Origin: Caenorhabditis elegans
Taxonomy: Eukaryota > Nematoda > Chromadorea > Rhabditida > Rhabditidae
Assembly (NCBI RefSeq): GCF_000002985.6
Contig: NC_003280.10
Location: 6,940,501-7,004,500, forward strand
Direction of reading: 5' to 3'
Length of the DNA stretch: 64,000 nt
The notes under the pieces were generated by a model. It worked only from the letters and a program-made list of their open reading frames with translations. It had not been told where the DNA came from and ran no database searches. Position 1 is the first letter of the stretch, and each line of letters starts with the position of its first letter. A program made the position numbers and the translations under genes. Positions 1 to 11,569 of the stretch are shown here, in pieces.

Positions 1-248
1 TTACCATTGTTTTTTGATAAAAACACCTTTTTAAACATTTAAATTGACTGAAAATCTTTTTAAAACATCAACACAAAAACTGACAAATTACAGTACTCTT
101 GAAAAGCGCATGCATTCTTGCATTTAACATTTTTCGCGTCCACTTATTTTTTGACAATCTTTCTCTCCCAACTCTCTTGTCCATCGCTCAATTTTCATAT
201 TAATGTTTTTTACCCCCTAAAATTCAACTAATATGGTTTAATTTTCAG

Positions 249-3200
249 GCATATGATGTGGACTCTTCGCTCTCCAACTCTGGCATGTCTCGATCAGGTT
301 ATGGAAGGGAAACCAACACAGGATATGATGGTGAGTGAATCCATTTGAATCGGTAAAAGTTGTGTGTATGCGACATACTCAGTGAGACACGGCGGAAGGA
401 TACTGGTAATTGGTTTGGTTATGCTACATGTTGGCGGCTAGCAAGCTTTTGCTCAGCGACTGCTACTGGTGCACAATGGCAATTATTATTGTTATTATTG
501 TGGTGGAGCCTACAAAATAGACGTCGTTGCTCATTGAACTTTTTTGACTTTTCAGTTTCTAAAGTCAGAAAATAGATATTTTTGAGATAGTTAATTCCAG
601 GCTTTAAAGTAAACATGGAAAAGAGAAGGAAATTTAGATTTTTCTTACAGCAACTATGACCCCTCTCATTTACATCTTCACTTCTTGTTGGTGTGTGTGT
701 GAGTGTGCGGCGTGTGTGTGTGTAGTGAGTGAGAATTTGTTTGAAACACATAAAATTTATACACACACAAATAGGACGGAAGAGGTCTTCTCGCCACACA
801 TATATCGCTCACAGGAATAAGACTGAGTGGGAACGAAAAGAGACAAAACTAAAGAGAGAGTAGGGCAAGTATTATTTGTCTGTTTTGTGGATGAGAGGTG
901 AGAAAAGTTTGACGAGGCGGAAGGAGGAGGCGGCGGTGACGGCCAAATAAATACCAAAAGATCTATCGAAAAACGGTTTGAAGGATCAATTTAGTCATTT
1001 CGAAGATCTCCCCTCGCCCACCCTGAAAATGTTTTCCCATTGGCTCAAGGAAGCTGCTCTTCGAACTTAAAAGAGCAACGTGTCTTCTTTTGATGATTTT
1101 GAAGTAGGCGACAAAGGCTCTACTTCTCAACATCTCTCAATATCTTTTCGTTTTCTCTTTCTTCTCTTTCTCACATACATACACACAACTCATTGTCGAT
1201 TCTATGCTCAATTATTCTAAATTAGGCATACGCTAGACTACACATTCGATTACACACGCTCGCTCACTCGCTACAAGATGTTTTTTTAGAATGGTAGATT
1301 TATGTTTAAAAAAGAGTCAATTTATAATAGGAACATGTTTGATAAAATCAACAGAGGGTAACAATTTAAATACGAAAAACTTCATAAAAATGAACGAAGA
1401 AAAATATTTGAAGAGCATTGATCAAGTTGGCTGAGACAAATTGTGACCTTCTTCCCCTGAAAAGTAGTTGATAATTGCTTTATGGCATCTCCATCTTTTA
1501 GTTTATTGTTGGTCGTTTGCCTTCTTTCTCTCTCTCACTGCTTCCTAATACCCTTTCCTCCGTCTTTGTTTGGGTGGTATTATATGGTTTTGTACGAAGC
1601 TCTTCCCTTTTTCCCCTCCCTCTTCTCATCGTTTCTCAGTGTCGGCGGAGCGCACCAACACCAAAAGTCATGATTTGAGAAGGACGTTCCCTAGAGAATT
1701 CAACAGAGTAGTCAACGGGGAAGAGCGAAAAAAATTTCAGATTGTGGTGTGTTTGTATGTGTCAGTTGAAGATGGCAAATCTAAGTCTGATTTGGATAAG
1801 ATTAGCCGCCAACATGTATAACGTCAAGCTAAGAAAGATCTAGAGGACATCTGTAATCCGGAGGGTTTTGGGAAAAAGTAGCAAATCCCCTGTACTTATC
1901 CGCACGAATATATTATGTGGAAAAAACGCGCTTCGCGGACATTTTAAAAGGCTCCGCCTCCTACAGTTGGGTCTCGTTAGGTGTTTGATGGCAACGCTGT
2001 AAAATCAAACGTGTTCAATTATCATCGCAGATTTCGCCGATTTGAAAGCAATTTTCAAGTTTTTTTTTTGTTATTTCCCTACGAGACCCAACTGTAGGGG
2101 GCGGAGCCTTTTAAATTGGGTATTGGTTCCCAAATCGAAAATGTTTCTACGTCCTCATAATAAAATGAAAATAATAATGATGTTGTGAAATAATTTTTTA
2201 AATAATTTCAGGTGCTCTTGGAACTGGAGGAATCCCAAATTGTGGAACTCGAACTGAGGCATCCAAACCAACACCTGGTAAGTCAAATATTCGGCTCGGT
2301 CATACTGTTAGCGCGCGGAACTCAGTTTAAAGCTGAGAGGCGAGACCACCGCACAAAAAACATGTCGCTTCACTCACTATTTACTCAATCCTCAAAAAGG
2401 CAGTCATCTCGTCGCCTTTTTTTTCCCCTTTTCGCTTCTAGCCCTCGTCCTCTCTTTGAAAAAATTGACGTTTTGCACGTTTTATTTAATATTGTTCCCA
2501 AAAAATCTGATCCATAATTTATTGTTCTCTGAACTTTGAATCTCTTTTTTGGTTATTTTTTGATTCTCAAGTCGTCTATATTTAGCTTCAATATGACTGA
2601 ATGGTTGAGTTGAACAGCAAACGGACATTTTCTATTCCGTCTGTCTTTGATGACAAGTGTTCGAGGGGTACATACTCTACTAACTGCTCTCTAGTTGCAG
2701 TAGCAGGTGTTGATTCAAAAAAAGAATGAACACAGAGAAAAAGAAAGATAGTAAGTAGTGAATCACTCATTTTATTTTTCATTCTATTTCTTCATTCAAT
2801 GTATTTTCTTTTTCTCTCCTTAGATAATATTTCAGTGCACATGTTGATGTGTTCTTACATCTGTCGCCAATAATGAATCATTTTTTATCAAAGATTGAAA
2901 AGAAATTATTGAGAAATTGTGCATTTTCGAATAGAACGTTTGATGAAACACAACAAAAATACGTAGCAAATGTTTCGAGACCACTATCTTCAAAGTGCTA
3001 CACACATTTTCTTTATCAGTTCTCTCTCTCTCTCTCTCCCTCATCTGCATTATTTCGAAACTCCTTCACAGATGACTAGGACTGATACAGACATTTTTTG
3101 TTCAATAATTTTTCACGACTGAATGAATTTTAATATCTCAAAATTCTCATTTTTGACGTATCGGATGAATTAATTTCTATCGCATGCATAAGCTCTATGT

Positions 3201-6200
3201 CTCTTTGCACTTGAAAAACCTTCCAGATGGTCTGAAAAGCCTCTACCTCTTCATTTCCCCTTCTTTTTGTTCATCGCCGTGCTCTGTGAGACATGTCTGC
3301 GTCTCTTCGTCTCCATGTTCTCTAGCCTAACTCCGCCCATCCCGCTCGGCCCGCCGGCCGTCGATCCGTCGTTCGCTCTCCGCCGTCTCGTCGTTGCCTC
3401 GATTAGGGGGCGGGTACGTCCTCCTCTCACTTCGATCGGCCGGTCGAGCGAGTCTCAGTCGGCCGTGGCGGTGCGTTGATGCCTGCTTGTGTGGCCGAAA
3501 GAGACTCATTGGGCCTGCTCCGTGAATGTTGTTTTTTATTTCAAATTTAATGTAGTCGATAATAATTATCTATTAATAAAAACCATCGTAAATTCATTCG
3601 ACATTTTATAGAATGAGTATATTTTGATTATAAAACAAAGTGTAGACTGATTGACGCCACCCTTTTAAATTTGTTTATTTCTCTCACCTCAGAGAGTACA
3701 TACAATCAGTCATTTTGTATTTGTTGCCATTTTGATTAGTATATTCTTTATTTCCTTTGCTCTTTTTCCGAATTCTCTTGCATTTAAATAATTCTCACCG
3801 CCAGAAAACTTGCACGCAGTAGACCGATTCAATATCCCGGTACAATATCAACTGAAGAGTATGTGTATTGCTTCTGTATCATCATCTGTGGCTATTCAAA
3901 ACGAAAAAATTCTGCGTGAAGAGATGCCACTGATCATTGAAATTCAGAACATTCCTCCATCTTTTATGATGCGTGTTCATGAAAAAAATGAGTCCGCGCT
4001 TGCAACTGAGCCAGATGATTTTGAAGGCTGCGAGAATGAAACCATAAAGGGCAAGGTATGTAGACTATTGAGATCGAACAACTTTTATTAAATACTAGAT
4101 TGAATGTAAACGGAGGATAAGCCTTTGACAAAAAGAGAAGTCAGCCATGTGAATTTTATGGGTGGAATTGAGTAAAAAACAGTATGACCGAGAATTTATA
4201 AGAACAGTACCATCAATTCAGACAGTTTGGATTTCAGGTTTCAATGGCCCAGTTGGCGAATCTCAAGATCATCGCAACTCAACTAAATACTTGCAGCGAG
4301 CCTGGTGATCTGGATCTTTTAATTCGTCATATTGTCACTGGAGGACAGGTTCGTCAATTAAATATAATATAATCAGAAAAATCTCCACCGCAGCGTTAAT
4401 ATTTATGATTTTATAATGACCGTATCGTTAACGCGCATTTCTGATCATCTTATCAAATCGCACTTGCCCACGAAAAATCGTATCAATACCGTATCCCGGT
4501 TATTTCGTCCAAAAAGCATACAAAATGGTAGAGAAAAATAATAAACTAGAGTTCATTTGATTTTTTCTAATTACAAAAGCCCCGGAAATTCTAAAAGTTG
4601 AGCTAGTCATGTTCTCCCAATATTTTTCCATTAAAATTTAGTGAGAGAAAAAAATTGATCTATCTAAAAATAATGTTTATTTAAATTGAAACAATTGAAA
4701 AGTTCTTAAAAAATTGTCTGAAAGTTGAAATTTTCTTTTTTAATTTTTTTTCCGGCAATTTCCAACCTTCGGAACATTTTTGAGCACTTTTTCAATTTTT
4801 CCAACTAAATAAAAAACAAATTTTCAGATAAAGCAAATATTTTTTCTATTTAGCTCATCTTGTTGAATTGCAATGTCGACAAGATCGAATTTTCGTGACT
4901 TGCTGACATTATTTTAAAAGTGCCCCTCTAAAAGCGCCTTAGCCTTGTCGTAGCAATTAAATAACAAGCTGCATTCTCGTTTCTCTTTGACAGAAAGCTC
5001 CGTTTTATTACCTAAGCGCAAGAAGTGAGACTCGTAAAAATGTTAGACGAACCCCGCGCCGAGACATTATTGTGAATTGGCGAGCTACGGAGCGGTGATT
5101 TGTGATCGGATCGTGAGAATCAACCGTATTCATAGGTACTGTATGCGCATTTTGATGTCATTATTGGTGGGATAATGGATGTGGAATGAGGCGGACGCCA
5201 CAAATAACTACACTCATTTTTACCATTCCAAATTCCCTGTTTATGTCAAGTATTTGAGTTCCTTCCGAAAAACATTATGCCAGCAATAATAATAGAAAAC
5301 CACCAGATGTCAGGGACCAAGATAAGTCTGTTTGGAGAATAGAAAAATTGAAAAGTGGGAAGAGAAGAAGAAGAAGAAGATGCATAATAAATCTATTCCT
5401 CTGTAACGTTTCCAAAAATGTTTTGCTCAGACTTGCATCAAAAAGGGAAGAAAAAGAGTCAGCGGTAGTAGAAAGAAAAAAATGGAAGATTTATTTATTT
5501 CGTTTTGCTCCAGTCTTCTTAATATTTCCGAAATTGTTTAGATTTGAAGCTTTTGTCGCTCGCAGAAATTTATTGCTATTTGAAAAATTTTAAATTTTGC
5601 TAAAAACTTCTATATATTTTTCTTTCAGGTTGTCGTCGAATCGCGCGAAAAAGAATATTGCCGTCAATTCTTGCTTGCCATCTCGAATTTACTCCCAATT
5701 GGATGCATTAAATTGGCAACATACAAGGAACAGTACCTGCCCGAATACAGGTGAACTTTTGTTCTTTGGTCATCTTAGTTATGAGCATGTTTGACCAGAC
5801 AAAGGTGTAGTACTCATCGGGCGGAAAGGATGATGTATTCATTGTTTGACTAGACATTTGCTCCTTAGGATATCGGATCAAAACACAAATGATCAAACTA
5901 TATACATACGTTCATATTAATTTTTTGCAGCTCTCGATTCAATCTCATTGGAGGCCCTCACAACATGGACATTCCACTCGAAGTTTCGGATGTAATGGTT
6001 TTTCGTGTTTCACCACGGGATGTTTCGATTGTTGATATCGAACAAATGTCGCTTGTGAACTGCGTCATTGAAGTTCGTCGTCGTCCGGAGAATGACGGAT
6101 CGAATGGACCACTTCCCCGTATCGTGAACCGCTACCGTGATTTGCTTCTCGACTCAGATGTGACGGATACTATTCTCGAAACTGCACTTCGCACGACACG

Positions 6201-6446
6201 TGAAGGATGGATGCTCAAAGCAAAGATCTGCTACCAAATGACCAAACAGCTTTCACATCCCCAAGTATTCGAACACATCACCGGATGCGGCGTTGAGGTG
6301 CGTTTTCAATTTCCGCTGAATTATAAAAATTTATTTATTTTCAGGATCAACAAGTTGTTTCATACTGGACAGCTGGACTCTCGAATGCATACAAACTACA
6401 TGTTCTTACTTCAATCCAACAGTCTCAAACCTCTACTGCTCGTTGA
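249..6446 (+). CDS. flcn-1: Folliculin homologue FLCN-1, C-terminal 366 residues (5' end outside window)
   Basis: Seven exons: 249-330, 2212-2277, 3805-4055, 4238-4348, 5629-5750, 5931-6297, 6345-6446 (TGA). All junctions are GT-AG and frame-consistent. The last two exons match the C-terminal DENN-like part of human folliculin: a stretch around EGWMLKAKICYQMTKQ corresponds to the human EEWMNKVKVLFKFTK region, and the end (YWTAGLSNAYKLHVLTSIQ) corresponds to FWMTGLSKTYKSHLMSTVR. Folliculin is the Birt-Hogg-Dube protein; with FNIP it acts at the lysosome on Rag GTPase/mTORC1 and AMPK signalling. The upstream half, with the Longin domain, lies left of the window. Introns are large (1.9, 1.5 and 1.3 kb) and hold repeats. 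Identification from family knowledge; no alignment was run. Confidence 0.93.
331..2211 (+). other. flcn-1 intron (1.88 kb) with a small fold-back repeat
   Basis: I see no exon in this intron. It has CA/GT-rich stretches near 690-770 and polypyrimidine tracts. The only structured item is the inverted repeat at 1941-2116, listed separately. Confidence 0.6.
1941..2116. repeat. Fold-back (MITE-like) repeat with about 35-bp inverted ends
   Basis: The left end reads TTTTAAAAGGCTCCGCC followed by a segment ending in GGGTCTCGT; the right end (from about 2081) is its reverse complement, ending in GGCGGAGCCTTTTAAA. The arms are about 35 bp and nearly perfect, with a loop of about 100 bp. There is no ORF. 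This is the form of a small non-autonomous inverted-repeat element. Confidence 0.75.
3330..3480. other. GC-rich island inside a flcn-1 intron
   Basis: This stretch is strongly GC-rich (runs such as CCCGCTCGGCCCGCCGGCC) in an otherwise AT-rich intron, about 320 bp before the next coding exon at 3805. GC-rich pockets in worm introns often mark promoters. No TATA box or recognised motif was identified, so any function is inference. Confidence 0.4.
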
Positions 6447-7475
6447 TTTGTTCGATTCTTCAGTTGGCTTCATTATTTTTTGCAAGACGGCTGTGCCGTT
6501 TTATGCTCTTCATCTGGCTGTGCATCGTCGTAGTTGTCGTAGATAGTTTTACATACTTGTGCAAGCTTTTTCAAACTTTCAATCACTTCAATTTTCAAAA
6601 CACAAAAAAATTTGACCCATTTTGTGCTACCCACTTCTTTGACTCGTTTCTCACAAACGTTATTCTACATTATCTATTCTGCGTTATTATCACTTCCCGT
6701 TCTCTTTTAATCATATTCATAATAACCCACCTCATGTGTTTCTTCTCCTCAATTTCCTTGACTCATAATATGATTTTTTTCTTACATTCTAAACATCTCG
6801 TTTTTCTTTTTTTTTCTATTGAATTCTTCAAAGTGTGTAGTCGTTCTAGCCGATTCCTCTTTCTCTCCTGATCCCCAATTAGGTTGAGTTGTCTGGTATT
6901 TTCATCATCTTCCAATCTGTCCAATTATTTGCCGTTTTCATTGGCTTGTTTTGTTTTTCCGGTAGCATCTCCAAAAACCAAATCCGTTTCCGTAATTTTC
7001 CCTACCTCAAAAAACGCGTTGCGCAGAGAATACTGTTACTGCCACGCCCCTTTATGCCCCCGGAGGGTTCATAAAATCTCCATTTGTTTTAATAGGCATC
7101 GGTGATATTCATGTACTATTCGCCGCGTTACACAATCGAGCTTTTTCACCCACAATACCATCTCTAAATAAGCATCTCTTCTCTCCACACCGTCCAATCA
7201 TTTTCTCTATATATTGACGCGAAAATCTCTTTCTCATCCTTTTTGTCGTTTCTTTCCCATTGCTTTGTCTGTTTCATTCATTCACGATGGCGTATTCGTT
7301 CATTTTTTTCTCCTTCCATCGGTTTATTCGTTTTATATTAATTCATACACCATTACTTTACGCATTTTATTCATTGTAAAATAAATGAGATTTCGTTTCA
7401 TTAGTACTACATTTCAATTGGCAAAAATAATTAATAATGGATTTTCGGACCCGTAGGTGTTCACATGGCAATGCA
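6447..7475. other. Convergent 3' region between flcn-1 and malt-1
   Basis: No coding exon is visible. It is T/C-rich and fits the flcn-1 3' UTR followed by the malt-1 3' UTR. AATAAA occurs on the plus strand at about 7379-7384 and on the minus strand (TTTATT on plus) at about 7366-7371, so the two 3' ends may meet or overlap here. Confidence 0.6.
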
Positions 7476-10400
7476 TTACTGTAGACATTTGATTCTTGTA
7501 ATCAAAATATGACCAATATCAACATTCTTCATCTCAATCGTCTTCTCTGGATCATCAACGTGTCTTAAATGAACTTCACATGTCAATCCGGCTTCTTTCT
7601 TGATTTTTTGTAATCCTGATAGAATCCATAACATTGAGACACCTTCTTCATCATCATTATATTCTCGAACATCAGAACAATGAAGCTCTTCAGGAAATTC
7701 AACAAATGCTCGATGATTCAATGCATTTTCACTTAATTCTTCATTTTCTCCCATATCGGTGTCTTCCTGGCAAGGACGGAAGTCTGATATTGATGCGAAT
7801 ACGTAAACCTGAATATTTTATACTTTAAAGAATTGAGGACATTTTCTAGAAACCTTGTTTGTGAAATTTCCACAAAATTGAAACCAAATCGTAGCGACTA
7901 ATTGTTGAGTTTCAAAACGAATTGTTGCAGGCGTTGGGAGTTCTGGAAAATATTATACAATTGAAGAAAAATAGTACTTTATCAGTTCAATTTTGAATTG
8001 AATAGTCAGTTTTGAAAAAAAATCCTATGAATATTGATCAGCATTTCTCTGGAATTTGAATGCTAGGAAACCTTCTACTTTGGAAATTTTCTAAAGTTCC
8101 AAATTTTAATATTTCAAAATTCAAAATACCAACATTTTTGGAAACTTCTGAAAATTCCAAAAATTTCTAAAACTAGATACTATTTAATGCAATTTTGAAG
8201 ACACAAGTTCCAGAGAAAAATCAAAAATCTCACCATGCATAAGTCTCCAATGTATAGTATGATTATCAAATGAAGCAGTATGTCCATCGAATATTAATGG
8301 ATCTGCCAGACTTCTGGGATGTGTTAATGTACTTCGAATCTCGGGAACTTGAAGATCACAAACTTTTTGATCATCCCCAATATCTGCAAAAAATATAAAT
8401 CAGAGTAGAAACTTTGGATAGTGTATAGTTCTCAGAGAAAAAGTTCATATACTTACCTAATAGTACTTTATTCAACATATCAATAACAGATATTTCCAAT
8501 TGAACATGATTCTTCAAATATTTCATAAAGACACCATTCACTTCTCCTTTAACCTGAAAATAATCAATTTTTATAAACTTTTTTCAAATGAAAAAGAAAC
8601 CTCATATGCTCCGACTCCACCGCTTGTAGAGTATCCATAAACCATATTTCTATGGGCTCGATGGAATTTTTTGAATTGTTCTGAATATTCCACAAATGCA
8701 CTGATCGCATCATATCTGGAAATATTCAACTGTTCAAGCTGGCGATTTTTCTAAATACCGTATACTAAAGTTTTGGCATACTGCCAAATTTTTGGCAAAT
8801 GTGGAATTTGAGAAATTTGTTGCCGGTTTTCAAATAAAAATGTTCTGATCATAATATCTTTTCGAATTATTTTAAATTTAACGAATTTGACAGAGTTACG
8901 CGAATTCAGTTTTAATACTTACGGAACAAATTTTCTGCAGACATCAAGAAGAAGCAAGTTCAGATCAGGAGTTTTATGACGGAAAATTGACAAAAGCTGG
9001 AATTGGATTTAGATTCTCTAAATATAGTTTTTATAGGTATTTACCCAATCCATACTCATTGAATGTTGTGGTTGATGAGCATCTGCTGGAGCATCAACAC
9101 CAAGTAAATAACATTGACCATTCACTTCAAATCCATGACCAACAAAATAGAATACAGCTAAATTAAGTGTTCTTTTTTATATTTTTAAAAATCAAATATA
9201 CCTACCGTATACTCCATTTCCAATCAATTTCTGATAAACTCTAATAAAATATCTCATTTCATCAAGTGTCAGATCAGCGAGAGTTACTGTTTTGTAGTTC
9301 ATTTTCTGAAATAAAAAATTATTGAAGGAGGAGTAGTGCTAGTGGGGTAATTGTTAAAAAATCACGCTTGTGGTACTCAAATTGTATACTTTTAAATATT
9401 TTTGAAACTTTTTATTCCCAGTAAAACATTTAAATTATTCAGTTTTCACAAGCCAAAATGTTTAGTAAGTTCGGCATTTTACCAAAACTTTGGCTGAAAA
9501 TTTTTAAAATACCCTATTAATCTGTCATTTTGGAGTATTATGATTGTATTTATTCAGATATGGAATTTCAAATATTTCTCCAAATTCAAAAAAGTGTCAC
9601 CTGTAGTGCATCGGCCAAAGTTTGTGCATCACAATGAGGTGTTCTCAATTCAGGTAAATGTACATATGAACAATTACTCATAATAAGTGCAACTTTATCT
9701 GCTGCTCGAAGAGTTATATCCAAATTTGGACGAACTGGTGAAACTTTGTTCTCTGGCTTTTCTTGATCTTCTGCCAAAATTTGAGACAACCGTCCCATTT
9801 CATATTTCTTACACGATTCACATACTGTAAGTATTTCAGGTTAATATACTTTTCTGGAAATAAGTGAACTAACATTCGTCGTCTCTTATACAAGATGTTA
9901 CATCAACATATTCTGATTCGATAACTGAGCTAAATTGTTTTCCAGCTTTTCGATAAATTTCCGAATATGGTGAGCCTTCCCGAATCTCATTCTTCGCTAC
10001 ACATTTATATTGATGTTCATTCGAGCATTTACATCTAAAAATCTCAGTCTTATTTATTATAAACTTCTTTTTTAACCTTAAAATTGTGTAAACTCTTCCA
10101 ATATGCACCGGCTCTTTTGAGCCTTTTGTAAACCATTTTATCTCGGGACATGGAAATCCTTGAGCTTTGCATTCCAATTTAATATTTCCTTCGTCAATTT
10201 CTTTTGTAACTTGTTGTTCCGGATCAGGTATCCACCGTAGAGGCTCTTAAAATGGATATTTTTAAATTTCCGCTTGAATGGTGGCCTAGAAAATCACACA
10301 TGGACTAGCTTTCTCATGACATGAACTCCTCTCGGACAAAATAACATTTAATTATTTTATTAGAATTATTTTAAATTTTATTTGGATTTATTTTTAATAC

Positions 10401-10799
10401 TCACTGAATTTTCGTCGCAAATGAAATTGAATTGAATCGAATTCATCTTCATATGTTCTTGAAAGAAACTGCAATCTCGCTAGTAAGCTTCCAACCTGAA
10501 ATAAGTATTTAATTTCTTCTCCGATTTTCTTTCTTTAATTACCGTTTGTCCGCGATTCCCCCATTTTCTGAGCACTTGTTCACAGCATTTTTCTCTCTTC
10601 AAAAAACTCTCAATTTCTGTGGATCTAAAGATAATTTATTAGAAAAATTATTTTTTTAAATTTAATTTAAAACTCACTTCATATAATAAATCGGGTCCTC
10701 ATCGAATTCCACAATTTTAATCCAAATGTTATCTTTTTGAAGTTCTTCTGATAAAATTTTAAATATTCGTACAGGTAACTCCGCCAAGTTTGTGTTCAT
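7476..10799 (-). CDS. malt-1: Paracaspase MALT-1 (death domain, Ig domain, caspase-like domain)
   Basis: Fourteen exons: 10678-10799 (ATG), 10543-10624, 10405-10495, 10077-10245, 9874-10034, 9601-9824, 9206-9305, 9045-9157, 8923-8996, 8601-8715, 8457-8553, 8234-8383, 7854-7942, 7476-7808. They give 639 residues. The N-terminal part (about 1-95) suits a death domain; an Ig domain follows with cysteines in LECKAQGF and YKCVAKNE; the paracaspase core carries the catalytic histidine in YFVGHGFE (about residue 324) and the catalytic cysteine in LLLLDVCRKF (about 374), so both are present. Known role: signalling cysteine protease of the MALT1 family. A TTTCAG acceptor lies one base before the ATG, consistent with trans-splicing. 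Intron 10035-10076 is only 42 nt and open in frame, so its retention would add 14 residues. Confidence 0.93.
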
Positions 10800-11569
10800 T
10801 CTGAAATTGGGGTTCAAGAAATTTATTTTTGATTTTTAAAATAGAGAAAAATTTTTTTTTTAAATTGCTGCCAATTTTGCTCTATTCAAAAAATATCAAG
10901 CTAAAATATTCAGTAATATATTATATTATGCTTCTTCCTTCTTCGCTCTCTGACATGCTTCTCGTAAATGCACATGCTCTACCGTCATTTCTCAATTTCC
11001 ATTTAATGTCTGTCTACATTCTGTCAGGCAATTCGTTGTAAGACCCCATCATCATGTGCAGGGACTCCAAAGAAATCTAGATAGTATGGAGTATTGTGAG
11101 TGTCAGACATAACCAGCAAACGACTAGAGACGGACAAACAACGCGCGGCCACACTCTCCCTCTCCCTGTGGCCATCAGTATCGATCGGTGTCTAGTCGCA
11201 ACTAGTATGTTCTCCCACTTTCAATACAAATCAATATCATTTTTTTTCAAAATTATCGATTTTTTGAAAGTTGACCAAAAAATTGATTTAAACTCAAAAT
11301 TTTCAATTTCGCTCTGTAATATTGTATTTTTCAACGTTTTTTCCCCTTGGTGTTGTGTTTCGAATAACGAAATTCCCGATTCAGGAAGTTTGAGCTGTTA
11401 TACTGAATATATTTTTTTAACTGCCAAACTCATACAATACCACTCAATTTAACTCATTTTTGTGCTGAAAATTTTTTCTCTTATCAAGTAAACATATTTT
11501 CAGAATCAACATATTTCTGAGCGTCATCGAAACCACTACTGAAGTTCAAATTATCAAATTTCAACAAAA
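10800..11569. promoter_or_regulatory. Divergent intergenic region, malt-1 (-) and ceh-38 (+)
   Basis: No exon of an annotated protein is seen. The segment at about 11100-11200 is GC-richer and has a short CGCGCGGCC run. A TTTTCAG at 11497-11503 may be a splice or trans-splice acceptor for the ceh-38 leader, 66 nt before its ATG. It probably holds both promoters. Confidence 0.5.

Noticed and set aside
419..957. Minus-strand ORFs in the flcn-1 intron
   Set aside because: They translate GT/CA microsatellite and GGAGG-rich sequence; shadows of simple repeats.
6443..7105. ORFs immediately after the flcn-1 stop codon
   Set aside because: Low-complexity Phe/Ser/Leu translations of a pyrimidine-rich 3' UTR; no start context or splice partners.
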